Source of the DNA: Azorinus chamasolen
Taxonomy: Eukaryota; Mollusca; Bivalvia; Cardiida; Solecurtidae
DNA: 64,000 nt
Direction of reading: 5' to 3'
Assembly: GCA_963576725.1 (NCBI GenBank)
Contig: OY755252.1
Coordinates: 42,983,552-43,047,551, forward strand
The position numbers and the translations under genes are program-made. Shown here one piece after another: positions 12,076 to 23,939 of the stretch (positions are counted from its first letter, which is position 1; each line of letters begins with the position of its first letter). The notes under the pieces were generated by a model. The model was given only the letters and a program-made list of their open reading frames with translations, was not told where the DNA came from and ran no database searches.

Positions 12076-12656
12076 CTTTTACCATTTTTAACCAGGTTTT
12101 CACGGAAAACTCCGGTAATTGAAATGGTGATGTACGGCGGACGGGCGGCTGCCAATCTTGTAAGCGCAACTCCTCCGAAACTGTTCAAGGGATTTTCATA
12201 AAACCTTGCATGTAGCAAGGATACGATATGTAGATGTGCATATTGGTGGGGATTTTTCCTTCCACAATTTTTCTGGGAGTTATGCACCTTTGAACTTAGA
12301 AATCACTAGTTCTTTTGACCCTATCCTTGTAAGTGCAACTCTCAAACTGTTCTACAGAATTTCATAAAACCTTGTATGTAGCAAGGACACAATATGCAGA
12401 TGCACATATTGTCGGGGATTTTTCCTTCTGCAATTTATGCCCCTTTGAACTTAGAAATCACTAGGTCTTTTGACCCTATCCTTGTAAGCGCAACTCCTCT
12501 GAAACTGCATAACAGATTTTCATAAAACCTTGCATGTAGCAAGGACAAAATATGTAGATGAGCATATTGTCAGGAATTTTTCCTTGTGCAATTTTTCTGA
12601 GAGTTATGCCCCTTTGAACTTTAAATAGAATTTACTAGTTAATAGTGAAGGAAATC
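12076..12656 (+). repeat. Family N tandem-repeat element
   Basis: Three units of about 160 bp, each containing GTAAGCGCAACTC, a CATAAAACCTTGCATGTAGC-like segment and GAGTTATGC. Left end is ACCAGGTTTTCACGG and right end CCCGGTTTAATGAAAC, which directly abuts the H array. Function unknown; architecture like the other pearl-type elements. Confidence 0.55.
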
Positions 12657-12666
12657 CCGGTTTAAT

Positions 12667-14787
12667 GAAACAAGAGGGCCAGAATGGCCCTGACATCGCT
12701 CACCAGGCAATCAGAGGAGAAGATGTTCAAAGTTTTCACTATATGTTTCTAGAGAAAACTAGCCACCCCTGGGGCGGGCCAATTTTGATCCAAGGGGCAT
12801 AATTTATACAACTTTTGTAGAGGACCTGAACATGATGCTATGTGCCAAATATGAAAGCTGAGAACCTTCCAGTTTCTGAGGAAAATATTTTCAAATTTGA
12901 CACTTTATGTTTCTATTGCAAACTGGCTACCCCTGGGGCGGGGCCAATTTTGACCCCGGGGGCATAATTTATATAACTCTTGTAGAGGACCTGAACATGA
13001 TGTTATGTGTCAAATATGAAAGCTGAGAACCTTCCACTTTCTGAGGAGAAGATTTTCAAAGTTGTCACTATATGTTTCTATTGAGACATGGCTACCCCTG
13101 GGGCGGGGCCAATTTTGACCCCTGGGGCATAATTTATATAACTTTTGTAGAGGACCTGAATATGATCCTATGTGCCAAATATGAAAGCTAAGAACCCTGT
13201 AGATTTCTATTGAGACATGGCTACCCCTGGGGCGGGGCCAATTTTGACCCCTGGGGCATAATTTATATAACTTTTGAGGACCTGAATATGATCCTATGTG
13301 CCAAATATGAAAGCTAAGAACCCTGTAGATTTAGAGGAGAAGATTTTCAAAGTTTTCACTATATGTTTCTATTGCAAACTGGCTACCCCTGGGGCGGGGC
13401 CAATTTTGACCCCGGGGGCATAATTTATATAACTCTTGTAGAGGACCTGAACATGATGTTATGTGTCAAATATGAAAGCTGAGAACCTTCCAGTTTCTGA
13501 GGAGAAGATTTTCAAAGTTCTCACTACAGTAAAACCCCGCTAATGCGACCACTTAATAAACAGCCACTGGCGTCGTTTAAAGCAGGTGGTTGCTTAATAC
13601 AGGACGAAAGTTATGCAGAAAGCTCCTATAGGAGCTTTCTGCATAACTTTCGTCCTGTATTAAGCTACCACCTGCCTCTGTCGCCCAGAATTATGCCCAT
13701 TTTTGGTGGTCGCATTAGCGGGGTTTTACTGTATATGTTTCTATTGAGACATGGCTACCCCTGGGGCGGGGCCAATTTTGACCCCTGGGGCATAATTTAT
13801 ATAACTTTTGTAGAGGACCTGAATATGATCCTATGTGCCAAATATGAAAGCTAAGAACCCTGTAGATTTCTATTGAGACATGGCTACCCCTGGGGCGGGG
13901 CCAATTTTGACCCCTGGGGCATAATTTATATAACTTTTGAGGACCTGAATATGATCCTATGTGCCAAATATGAAAGCTAAGAACCCTGTAGATTTAGAGG
14001 AGAAGATTTTCAAAGTTTTCACTATATGTTTCTATTGCAAACTGGCTACCCCTGGGGCGGGGCCAATTTTGACCCCGGGGGCATAATTTATATAACTCTT
14101 GTAGAGGACCTGAACATGATGTTATGTGTCAAATATGAAAGCTGAGAACCTTCCAGTTTCTGAGGAGAAGATTTTCAAAGTTGTCACTATATGTTTCTAT
14201 TGAGACATGGCTACCCCTGGGGCGGGGCCAATTTTGACCCCTGGGGCATAATTTATATAACTTTTGTAGAGGACCTGAATATGATCCTATGTGCCAAATA
14301 TGAAAGCTAAGAACCCTGTAGATTTAGAGGAGAAGATTTTCAAAGTTGTCACTATATGTTTCTATTCAAAACTGGCTACCCCTGGGGCGGGGCCAATTTT
14401 GACCCCAGGGGCATAATTTATATAACTTTTGTAGAGGACCTGGACATGATGCTATGTGCCAAATATGAAAGCTGAGAACCCTGTAGATTCAGAGGAGAAG
14501 ATTTTCAAAGTTTTACTATATATTTCAATAGAAAACAAGGCACCCCTGCGGCGGGGCCAATTTTGACCCCAGGGGCAAAATTTATATAACTTTTGTAGAG
14601 AACCTAAAGATGATGCTATGTACCAAAGATGAAAGCTGAGAACCCTGTAGATTCAGAGGAGAAGATTTTTAAAGGTTCAAATTGTTGACGACAGACGACG
14701 CACACCGCACGACGGACGACGACGGACGATGGACATCAAGTGATCACAAAAGCTCACCCTGAGCACAAAAGTGCTCTGGTGAGCTAA
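12667..14787 (-). mobile_element. Family H tandem-repeat element (pearl/Helentron-like), 11 units
   Basis: One end is AAACAAGAGGGCC with the hairpin GGGCCAGAATGGCCC. Then come 11 units (usually about 165 bp) marked by CCTGGGGCGGGGCC, a GACGACGG microsatellite (14690-14730), and the opposite end as a long hairpin AGCTCACC...GGTGAGCT (14752-14785) plus A-run. Frames running through it are unit artefacts. It contains a D-type MITE (13527-13731) and a duplicated three-unit block. Confidence 0.8.
13527..13731. mobile_element. D-type pogo/Tigger-like MITE inserted in H array
   Basis: Ends CAGTAAAACCCCGC and GCGGGGTTTTACTG are inverted repeats, flanked by TA at 13525-13526 and 13732-13733. The array sequence continues cleanly across it. 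The central palindrome is GAAAGCTCCTATAGGAGCTTTC. Both TA duplication and CAGT ends fit Tc1/mariner-pogo type elements. Confidence 0.85.
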
Positions 14788-15423
14788 AAATGTTGACCCG
14801 GTGAACAAAAATTCCTTTGTTCACAACTTATTATAAATTTTCAGCCAATAAATATTCATGATTTTTTTTTTAATTTTTTTACATGAATATTAAACGGAAA
14901 GGGTTAACCATTTCCCTCATATAATTTTTTTTTCACGCCTTTCCAAGAGTAGACCCAGACAAGATGGCTCCTTGTCTATTCAATTGGCTTTAGAGTTAAG
15001 ACATAAAAATGTATTCTTATATTTTGTTCTTTGAAATAGGCCCAATAGGGTTGAAATATGATATCAGATCTTGCATATTTTGTGCTTTGAAAAAGGCCCA
15101 GTAGGGTTGAAATATCAGAATAAGAACTTAATATACATGTATATCATTGTAAACATAGCGACTAAAACATATCTGTGATGTAATTATTTCTGACAATAAG
15201 ATTCAACAGGGAGGAAAAATGTTAATGAACAGAGCTGTTGCTATTTGGTCTTCGATTTATCCAAAATAGAGAGTTTGAAACAGTTGGACCTTGTGAGACG
15301 GGGAATTACTTGAGGTCTCATCTCATGATCTAGATCCAAACTATTTGCAACGGTTATCATAATTTCCCTTTATCATGCAGAGAGTTAATAAATATTTCTT
15401 CTGGAAAAAATATATATATATAT

Positions 15424-15833
15424 AAACAAGAGGGCCAGAATGGCCCTGACATCGCTCACCAGACAATCAGATAATTATGTTTCTATTGAAAACTGACCGT
15501 CCCTGGGGCGATGCCAATTTTGACCCCAGGGACACAATATATAACTTTTGTAGATGACCTAAATATGAAGCTATGTGCCAAATATGAAATCTGAGAACAT
15601 TCCAGTTTCAAAGGAGAAGATTTTCAAAGTTTGCACTATAAAATTGTTCCTATTGAAAACTGACCAACCCTGGGGTGGGGCCTATTTTGACAACAGGGGC
15701 ATAATTTATATAACTTTTGTAGAGGATCGGAAAATGGTGCTATGAGCCAAATATGAAAGCTGAGAACCCTGTAGATTCAGAAAAGAAGATTTTCAAAGTT
15801 TTCACTATACGTTTCTATAGACAAGAGGGCCAT
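15424..15833 (-). mobile_element. Truncated family H element, two units
   Basis: Starts AAACAAGAGGGCCAGAATGG and contains two diverged 165-bp units, then breaks off at a second partial start (ACAAGAGGGCCATTG, 15822). The microsatellite and long terminal hairpin are missing. Confidence 0.65.
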
Positions 15834-16094
15834 TGAAAGTGTTAATTTTTCAGACAAACAAATTACAGATGACAGAAACCCTATCACTGCTGAGCATAAT
15901 TTGACTGAAATTAGCACATAGTTTGGATTCTGATCTGACACATATGTAACTTCATATGTGGTTTGTACAAGAGAGTTAATTGTAATATTGATATGTATTA
16001 ACCGGGGAATTTTAATTATGCAAGGCCATACAAAGTTCTGACTAAAGAAAATCAACTGACCTCTCAAATAATCAACTGTTCCTCTGAAAAGGTA

Positions 16095-16330
16095 TGTGTA
16101 CCCTAGCATTCCAAACGGATTTTTTGCATTTGAATATTATTATAAATTATTACATAATAATTTCATATTCATAAGTTGAACTTAATATTTTCAAGTAATA
16201 CAATTTCATGTTAAAAATTATTTCATAATTTATTTAAAATCTTTAATTTGGCATTCTGGAGCCTTTACATGATTTACCCTTCTTCTGAACTGCAGGGCAG
16301 GTTATAATAATGTCATAATGCCAATCACTA
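16095..16330. repeat. Interspersed AT-rich repeat, copy 1 (partner at 56040-56400)
   Basis: About 150 bp from GCATTCCAAACGGATTTT to TTTGGCATTCTGG is nearly the same as 56065-56215. A further homologous block (GCAGGTTATAATAATGTCAT) follows at 16301 with its partner at 56335. No terminal repeats recognised; an uncharacterised dispersed element. Confidence 0.5.
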
Positions 16331-16557
16331 TTATTAATTAACCCTTCCCTCATATAAACGTGTTTTCACACATTTGAAAATCAGTAGACCAGATCAGATG
16401 CCTCCTATAGGAGCCATCTGATCAGGGTCTGCTCTGTTTGTTAATGGAATTTGACAGATCTGTTCCTTTAATTTCTAAAATGGCTACAATGTTCTACCTA
16501 CTATATTCCGTTATAACTATTTTGTCTATGAATATTCAGTAGGTTGTGAAATTTGGA

Positions 16558-18397
16558 AAACAAGAGGGCCAGAATGGCCCTGAAGCGCTCACCAGGCAAT
16601 CAGAGGAGAAGATTTTCAAAGTTTTCACTATATGTTTTTATAGAAAACTAGCCGGCCCTGGGGCGGGCCAATTTTGACCCCAGGGACATAATTTAATAAC
16701 TTTTGTAGAGGACTTGAACATGATGCTATGAGCCAAATATGAAAGCTGAGAACCTTTCAGTTTCAGAGGAGAAGATTTTCAAAGTTTTCTCTATATGTTT
16801 CTACTGAAAACTACCCACCACTGGGGCGGGGCCAATTTTGACCCCAGGGCCATAATTAATATAACTTTTGTAGAGGACCTGAACATGATGCTCTGTGCCA
16901 AATATGAAAGCTGAGAGCCTTCCAGTTTCAGAGGAGAAGATTTTCAAAGATTTCACTATTTGTTTCTATTGAAAACTGCCCAACCCTGGGGCTGGGCCAA
17001 TTTTAACCCCAGGGCCATAATTTATATAACTTTTGTAGAGGACCTGAACATGATTCTCTGTGCCAAATATGAAAGATGAGAGCCTTTCAGTTTCAGAGGA
17101 GAAGATTTTCAAAGATTTCACTATTGTTTCTATTCTGAAAAGTACCCACCCCTGGGGCGGGGCCAATTTTGACCCCAGGGCCAAAATTAATATAACTTTT
17201 GTAGAGGACCTGAACATGATGCTCTGTGCCAAATATGAAAGCTGAGCGCCTTCCAGTTTCAGAGGAGAAGATTTTCAAAGATTTCACTATTTGTTTCTAT
17301 TGAAAACTTCCCACCCCTGGGGCGGGCCCAATTTTGACCCCAGGGGCATAATTTATATAACTTTTGTAGAGGACCTGAACATGATGCTCTGTGCCAAATA
17401 TGAAAGCTGAGAGCCTTCCAGTTTCAGAGAAGAAGATTTTCAAAGATTTCACTATTTGTTTCCATTGAAAACTGCCCAACCCTGGGGCTGGGCCAATTTT
17501 AACCCCAGGGCCATAATTTATATAACTTTTGTAGAGGACCTGAACATGATTCTCTGTGCCAAATATGAAAGATGAGAGCCTTTCAGTTTCAGAGGAGAAG
17601 ATTTTCAAAGATTTCACTATTGTTTCTATTCTGAAAAGTACCCACCCCTGGGGCGGGGCCAATTTTGACCCCAGGGCCAAAATTAATATAACTTTTGTAG
17701 AGGACCTGAACATGATGCTCTGTGCCAAATATGAAAGCTGAGCGCCTTCCAGTTTCAGAGGAGAAGATTTTCAAAGATTTCACTATTTGTTTCTATTGAA
17801 AACTTCCCACCCCTGGGGCGGGCCCAATTTTGACCCCAGGGGCATAATTTATATAACTTTTGTAAAGGACCTGAACATGATGCTCTGTGCCAAATATGAA
17901 AGCTGAGAGCCTTCCAGTTTCAGAGAAGAAGATTTTCAAAGATTTCACTATTTGTTTCCATTGAAAACTGCCCACCCCTGGGGCGGGGCCAATTTTGACC
18001 CCAGGGCCATAATTTATATAACTTTTGTAGAGGACCTGAACATTATGCTATGTGCCAAATATGAAATCTGAGAACCTTCTGGTTTCAGAGGAGAAGATTT
18101 TCAAAGTTTTACTATATGTTTCTATTGAAAACTTCCAACCCCTGGGGCGGGGCCAATTTTGACCCCAGGGGCATAATTTATATAACTTTTGTAGAGGACC
18201 TATAGGTGATGCTATGTACCAAAGATGAAAGCTGAGAACCCTGTAGATTCAGAGGAGAAGATTTTTAAAGGTTCAAATTGTTGACGACCGACGACGGACG
18301 ACGCACGACGCACGACGCACGACGCACGCCGACGGACGACAGACATCTGGCGATCACAAAAGCTCACCCTGAGCACTTTGTGCTCTGGTGAGCTAAA
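16558..18397 (-). mobile_element. Family H tandem-repeat element, about 10 units
   Basis: Starts AAACAAGAGGGCCAGAATGG. About ten 165-bp units follow, then a GACGACGCACGACG microsatellite (18283-18335) and the terminal hairpin AGCTCACC...GGTGAGCT (18361-18394). A 496-bp three-unit block is repeated almost exactly (about 16930-17425 and 17426-17921). It sits within A-type MITE sequence on both sides. Confidence 0.8.
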
Positions 18398-18639
18398 AAA
18401 TGCTACAATGTTTCACCTTCCATACTTCACTTTAACTATTTTGTTCATGAATATGCAATAGGCATTCAAATTAATAATAAACACAGAACAGGCAAAGGGT
18501 TAAGATCTCTCTGTCTACTACAGCTACTACCAGCAATACAGGTGCACTAAAAATAGCCACTGGTCACCCCACTCTCTGCTGCTTGACCTGATGACCTGTT
18601 TATGAGACTGAGTAAAGATAAGATGCTTAAAAGTGCAGT

Positions 18640-19054
18640 CAGCTTCAAGTTTGCTAGAAAACTTGCCACCCTGGGGTGTAGCCAATTTTGACCACCGGAG
18701 CATAATTTATATAACTTTTGTAGAAGTCCTGAAGTTGAAGCTATGTGCCAAATATGAAAGCTGGGGACCTTCTAGTTTTAGAGGAGATGATGTTCAAAGT
18801 TTTCACTATATGTTTCTATTGAAAACTGAAAACCCCTGGGGCAGGGCCACTTTTGACCCCAGGGGTATAATTTATATAACTTTTGTAGAGGACCTACAGA
18901 TGATGCTATGTGCCAAAGATGGAAGCTGAGACCCCTGTAGATTCAGAGGAGAAGAACTTTAAAGGTTCAAATTGTTGACGACGAACGACGCACGACGGAC
19001 ATCAGGCGATCACAAAAGCTCACCCTGAGCACTTTGTGCTCTGGTGAGCTAAAA
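18640..19054 (-). mobile_element. Truncated family H element, last two units plus terminal hairpin
   Basis: Two units, a short GACGACGAACGACG tract and the full terminal hairpin (AGCTCACC...GGTGAGCT, 19017-19050) are present. The AAACAAGAGGGCC end is missing. Confidence 0.7.
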
Positions 19055-19501
19055 ACTAATGCTCAACACTAAGGGAAATTGATAAAGTCAAAACTCAATG
19101 CCATATCATGTACATGTATTTTCTTTCAAAATCAACATGTAACAGGCCTGAAGGTTATAAACTATTTGCTTGAGTCCCAGTTCATTCTGAAGCATCTGAT
19201 TGGTCTGATTCTGAGCAATGATGGTGGAAATACAACTAACCAGATACATGAGAATGAAATCCGACTGACTCAAGTTTGACAACTTCACAGCCTGAGTGTT
19301 CAAATACAAAATTCCCAAAAACATTCATAAAATATTGACATCTCGCTCCTTCCTCCCAATAAAATGAATGAAACATATATTTTTTTAAGTTTGAAAATGA
19401 GGTACTCTTCATGAATATTCATAATGACTGTTTGCAAAGGGGTAAAGCCTTGTGATGTTGATAACCCAGAGGCATAAATCCAGACATTTTCAAGCATAGC
19501 T

Positions 19502-19816
19502 CAGAGCTACAGATAAAGGTGCGTATGCACTATGCAAATACTAAAATCGTCATTTCTCAACCAAACCCTATACTGTGACCACTCTTTAGAATTGTCTTGT
19601 CACAGTATGGGGTTTGGTGGAGAAATAAAGGAGCTATTCTTGAAAATGTTTAAATTTACACATCTTATCTTGACCTCTGATAGCTCTTTTATATCTCCAC
19701 CAACTCCTTTGTTGTGGCCACTCTATAGAATAGTGTCTTCAAAATGATTCTAAAGAGTGGTCACAAAATAGGGTTTGGTGGAAAACAATTTTAGTACACT
19801 GTTACCTGTTGCTCTG
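19502..19816. mobile_element. G-type palindromic element
   Basis: Ends CAGAGCTACAGATAAAGGTG and the reverse complement of CCTGTTGCTCTG are related to those of the copy at 40636-40828. Inside are two imperfect palindromes built on CCAAACCCTAT...ATAGGGTTTGG (19561-19618 and 19698-19780). No ORF; superfamily unknown. Confidence 0.55.
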
Positions 19817-20057
19817 CGATAACCCTGCCAAACTTGAAATGTGGGAGACAAATGTATTTTTGCGAACAATGTAGACCTAACGAATCCCTCCCATCTGGGT
19901 CTGCAGTTTGCCCTTCTAATCCTCCAGAAAATTAAACTCGTTTTATACTTGACCCATTATCTGATAGAGATGCATTTTGAAACTGCTGTCTGATTGAGGT
20001 CTGCATTGTTTGCTTATGATATTACATATAGAGATCTAATTTTAGTTATTGCCATGG

Positions 20058-20286
20058 TTAACACATTATCCCCTAGTGACGCATTTTGGCGCATCTATAA
20101 AAGTCACTTTATGAAACCATTGTGATAAACAGAGAATTTGCTCCTATGGGAGCAAATGCTCTATTTATCACAATGGTTTCAAATTACAAAATTCTAAATT
20201 GTTCCTTTCCTCTAGTTAATGCTCCTTTTTGGTAAATACATTCAAAGAGGTTGGATCTAAAAATAGCCTAGGAGAGAATGAGTTAA
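20058..20286. mobile_element. C-type TTAA MITE
   Basis: TTAA at both borders. The long central palindrome has arms GAAACCATTGTGATAAA and core TTTGCTCCTATGGGAGCAAA, then the typical right half (GCTCCTTTTTGG, AAGAGGTTGGATC). The end CACATTATCCCC is diverged. Confidence 0.65.
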
Positions 20287-20987
20287 AATCATCCTGTGTT
20301 CAAACCCCATTATAAAACTTCAGCTAGTAAATAGTCATGATGTCATAACATTTTACATTACATGAATATTTATTATGTAAAGTGTCTACATTCTCAGATT
20401 AAACAGTTATTGACTATGTCACTTTGAAATTCAGTATTCAAAGGCATAACCCATGTAAAAAATTATGATATTATGAATATTTATTAGTTGAACTTTTATA
20501 ATGTAAACTTTTTAAGGAAAAGTTTTGCTTGGACAAAAACTGTAAAATCAGATCTACATGTATATCATGTCAAAGGAAAACAGAGCAGACCCAGATCAGA
20601 CGGCTCTGTTTGCAAATGCGTGAAAATTCCTTTATATGAAGGAAAGACTTAATGCTTTGAATGTGGAAAACAATAACGTGCAAACAGTGTACACCCAGAT
20701 CAGAGGGTAGATAAATCCCGCCTTCATTATGTTATGAAAATTCAGCCCTCACTCCAAGAATATTCAGGCAAAAAATAATGACACCATAATTATTTTTTTC
20801 TGATTTTTTTTATAATGGCACTATGAACAAGAAACAGAAACTGGTAAATTGGATCTATATATCAAAAGCAAACAGCAGACCCTGATCTTATGGCTCTTAC
20901 AGGAGCCATTCTGATCTGGGTCTACTCTATTTGCAATGGTTAATGGTCATACATTCATTATTTCTTACATGAATAGTCATTGGATAA

Positions 20988-21219
20988 GGGTTTACCCATT
21001 ACCTCATAGGCTATTATTAGACTCAACCTCTTTGAAAAAATCTACCAAAAAGGAGCATTTACTAGAGAAAAGGAACATTTTAGAATTGTGTTGTTTTGAA
21101 ATCATTGTGATAAATAGAGCATTTGCTCATATGGAGCAAATGCTCTATTTATCACAATGGTTTCAAAAGCGGACTTTCACAGAGGAGTCAAAGGGTGTCA
21201 ATATGAGGGAATGGGTTAA
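20988..21219. mobile_element. C-type MITE, reverse orientation
   Basis: Reversed C body (CTATTATTAGACTCAACCTC, then the ATCATTGTGATAAATAGAGC hairpin at 21100-21165) ending GAGGGAATGGGTTAA at 21219. The left TTAA is mutated. It ends 55 bp before the terminal exon at 21274. Confidence 0.6.
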
Positions 21220-21273
21220 CATCCAGATGGAGAGGGTTTCCACTGTACATAAAAAATACATAGATACACATTT

Positions 21274-21428
21274 TCACTTCTTCTTTTTTGGTTTTCCACT
21301 CATTTTTGTCAATGCAAGATCTGCCTCTGGCACACTCGTGTCCTTGGCTTTACAAAATAAGTCCAGCTTTTCTAAAATTTCACATGTCTGCAAATCAGCT
21401 GTCTTAAATATAAGTTTATGGCCATCAT
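21274..21428 (-). CDS. Terminal exon of an unidentified gene, lysine-rich C-terminus
   Basis: On the minus strand a strong acceptor (CTTTTCATTTTCAG) ends at 21429. The exon reads DDGHKLIFKTADLQTCEILE and on through KLDLFCKAKD to a tail SGKPKKKK and TGA (21276-21274). It looks coding: the frame ends in a natural-looking basic tail and the sequence is not part of a visible repeat. It needs one base from the previous exon. I do not recognise the protein. It may be the last exon of the gene starting at 26170, but exon 24636-24556 ends in a phase that needs at least one further exon between. Confidence 0.5.
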
Positions 21429-21969
21429 CTGAAAATGAAAAGAGTAAAAAATTATTCTTCATTCTTATTATTAACCCTTTACCTCATGAATATTCATGTA
21501 AGAAATAATGACATCCTGAATAATAATTAGATCAATATGGAATTTTCAGCCATGGCAGAAACAGTAGAATATAGGGTATGTTTAAAGTAGTCATTTTGTA
21601 CAAACTGAAGGAACCATAAAGAGACTAAATATGTTTCCAACGAACACAGATGCCAACACCTCTGTATGACTTGTACTCTATCACTATATAACTCAGCTGT
21701 TACAACCTGCAGATCATACATCATGTCTCCACCAAACCTTATGGTTTTTTACCACTGTAGAATCGTCTTCCCTCTTATAAACGCCTTCTCATGTATTTGC
21801 AAACAGAGTAGACCCAGATCAGATGGCTCTTGCAAACAGAGTAGACCCAGATCAGACTGCTCCTACAGGTGTCTACTCAGTTTGCAAAAACATAGAAAGG
21901 TGAATTTATGGAGTTACGGGTTAAAAGTGTCTATTCCTCTGTACTAAGATTAACCCTGTCTGTTTCTCA

Positions 21970-22199
21970 TTAACCCTTTCCTCCATAAATACGCCTTTCT
22001 ACGCCTCTATAATAACCACTTCTTGAAACCATTGTGATAAATAGAGCATTTGCTCCAATAGGAGCAAATGCTCTAATTATCACAATGGTTTAAAACTACA
22101 AAATTCTAAAATTTAACTTTTCTCTAGTAAAGGCTCCTTTTTGGGTAGATTCATTCAAAGAGGTTGGGTCTAAAAATAGCCTATGGAGGAAAGGGTTAA
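21970..22199. mobile_element. C-type TTAA MITE, full length
   Basis: TTAA at 21970-21973 and 22196-22199. Ends CCCTTTCCTCCATAAATACG and CTATGGAGGAAAGGG. Central hairpin with arms AAACCATTGTGATAAATAG around TTTGCTCCAATAGGAGCAAA. Confidence 0.8.
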
Positions 22200-22456
22200 T
22201 AATTCTAAGTCCAATACCCATTCCCGTATAGGCTATTTTCAGGCTCAACCTCTTTGAATAAATCTAGAAAAAAGGAGCATTTACTGGAAAAAAAGCAGTA
22301 TTTGTCTATTGTGTAGTTTTTAAACCATTGTGATAAAGATTTTCAGAAGTTTTGTCTATCTGCCAGTTCATCTAACTTAATTTATAAAGTGAATGAGAAG
22401 ACTTGTCTATGAAGCAAATTAGAGTAGAATAGTTTTAACACCTATGGTAGGTGTCA

Positions 22457-22698
22457 ATAACCCTTTACTCCATGAATATTCATGTAAGAAATAATTATGT
22501 CATAAACATTAATTAGATTCATTTTTGAAATCACATATGAACACAGGACATGTTGGGAGAAACTGTTAAGTCATATCTATATTATTTCATAAGCAAACAG
22601 AGCAGATCCTGATCAGACGGCTCCTATAGGAGCCGTCCGATCTGGGTCTGCTCTGTTTGCAAATGCATGAAAATGCGTTTATATGAAGGAAGGGTTAA
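22457..22698. mobile_element. B-type MITE
   Basis: Left end CCCTTTACTCCATGAATATT (TTAA mutated to ATAA), right end GAAGGAAGGGTTAA. The central palindrome ACGGCTCCTATAGGAGCCGT is perfect over at least 20 bp. Confidence 0.7.
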
Positions 22699-23009
22699 AG
22701 GCTTATGAAAACTAATTATTTCCCATGTGGTTAAATATATGCATACAGCATACTAGTGGCAATTATGTGATTACCTATGCAAACAGTTTGGATCCAGATG
22801 AGACATTGCATAATAACTAAGGAACAAATGCTCTCTTTATCACTATGGTTTCAAAAAGTGACTTTTACAGAGGCGTAAAAATATGTCAATATGGGGTAAT
22901 GGGTTAAATGCTTGAGAGTTATAGCTACATGTACAGTGATATAATTGGTGGTTTTGGAAGTCTCTAAATATAAACTTTAGTAAATTTATTGGTATCAATC
23001 GGGTTGTCA

Positions 23010-23236
23010 TTAACCCTTTCCTCCATAAATACGCCTTTCTATGCCTCTGTAAAAGTAACTTTCTAAAACCATTGTGATACATAGAGCATTTGCTCCTATA
23101 GAGCAAATGCTCTATTTATCACAATGGTTTCAAACTACAAACTTCTAAATTTTCCGTTTCTCTAGTTAATGCTCCTTTTGGGTTGATTTATTCGAAGTGG
23201 ATGGATCTAAAAATAGCCTATGGAGGAATGGGTTAA
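23010..23236. mobile_element. C-type TTAA MITE, full length
   Basis: TTAA on both borders, with inverted ends CCCTTTCCTCCATAAA and GGAGGAATGGG and the C hairpin at 23067-23130. Confidence 0.75.
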
Positions 23237-23362
23237 GAAGTGTATTGGTCCATCACAATCTCTCATATCCCAACCCTAGTCAACAATGGTGATATCGAGC
23301 TACTTTCGTTTTTGAGGATACCCCCTGTAAGACGAAAACCATAAAAAAATTAGCGTGCTGTC

Positions 23363-23592
23363 TTAACCCATTCCCTCATATTGACGACTTTTGACGACTC
23401 TGTAAAAGTCACTTTGTGAAACCATTGTGATAAATGGAGCATTTGCTCCTATAGGAGCAAATGCTCTATTTATCACAATGGTTTCAAACTACAAAATTCT
23501 AAAAATGTTCCTTTTCTCTAGTTAATGCTCCTTTTCGGTAGATTTATTCAAAGAGGTTGTATCTAAAAATAGCCCATGAGGTAATGGGTTAA
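23363..23592. mobile_element. C-type TTAA MITE, full length, perfect hairpin
   Basis: TTAA at 23363-23366 and 23589-23592. The 68-bp central palindrome (about 23418-23486) has arms GAAACCATTGTGATAAAT and core TTTGCTCCTATAGGAGCAAA, with one mismatch seen. Ends CCCATTCCCTCATATTGACG and CATGAGGTAATGGG. Confidence 0.8.
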
Positions 23593-23939
23593 CAGCTCAT
23601 TGATGAGACTAAGTCAAACCCTATCTTCCTCTCCAAAGCCATTATGATGAGTAGCAGCCAGCAAGAAAGATTTTGGCTAAATACACCTCTTATCTAACCC
23701 TTTCCCTGTTCCATATTAATTCAAAATTTCAATACCTACTGAATATTCATGAACAAAAATTAAATATGGAAGGTAGAATATTGCAGCCAGTTTAGAAAGT
23801 AAAGAATCGGATCTTTCAAATTCAAATTAGCAAACAGAGCAGACTCTGATCAGACAGCTTCTGTCTGGTCTACCCTGTTTGCAAATGCATGAAAACACGT
23901 TTGTATGAAGGAAGGGGCTACAGCTCTGTATCCAGATAC

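Noticed and set aside
15777..16109. Minus-strand frame of 110 codons
   Set aside because: Spans the end of a truncated H element and an interspersed AT-rich repeat; composition unlike the real exons, no splice sites.
17297..17728. Minus-strand frame of 143 codons and similar frames in 12.7-18.9 kb
   Set aside because: They follow the 165-bp units of the H arrays; the same peptides recur at the unit or 496-bp spacing. Repeat artefacts.
20936..21508. Plus-strand open frame of 190 codons
   Set aside because: It runs through a reversed C-type MITE and antisense to the better supported minus-strand terminal exon (21428-21274). No known domain.
23260..23350. Possible middle exon of the unidentified minus-strand gene (acceptor TTTTCGTCTTACAG)
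   Set aside because: In the phase required by the preceding exon it meets a stop before any good donor.
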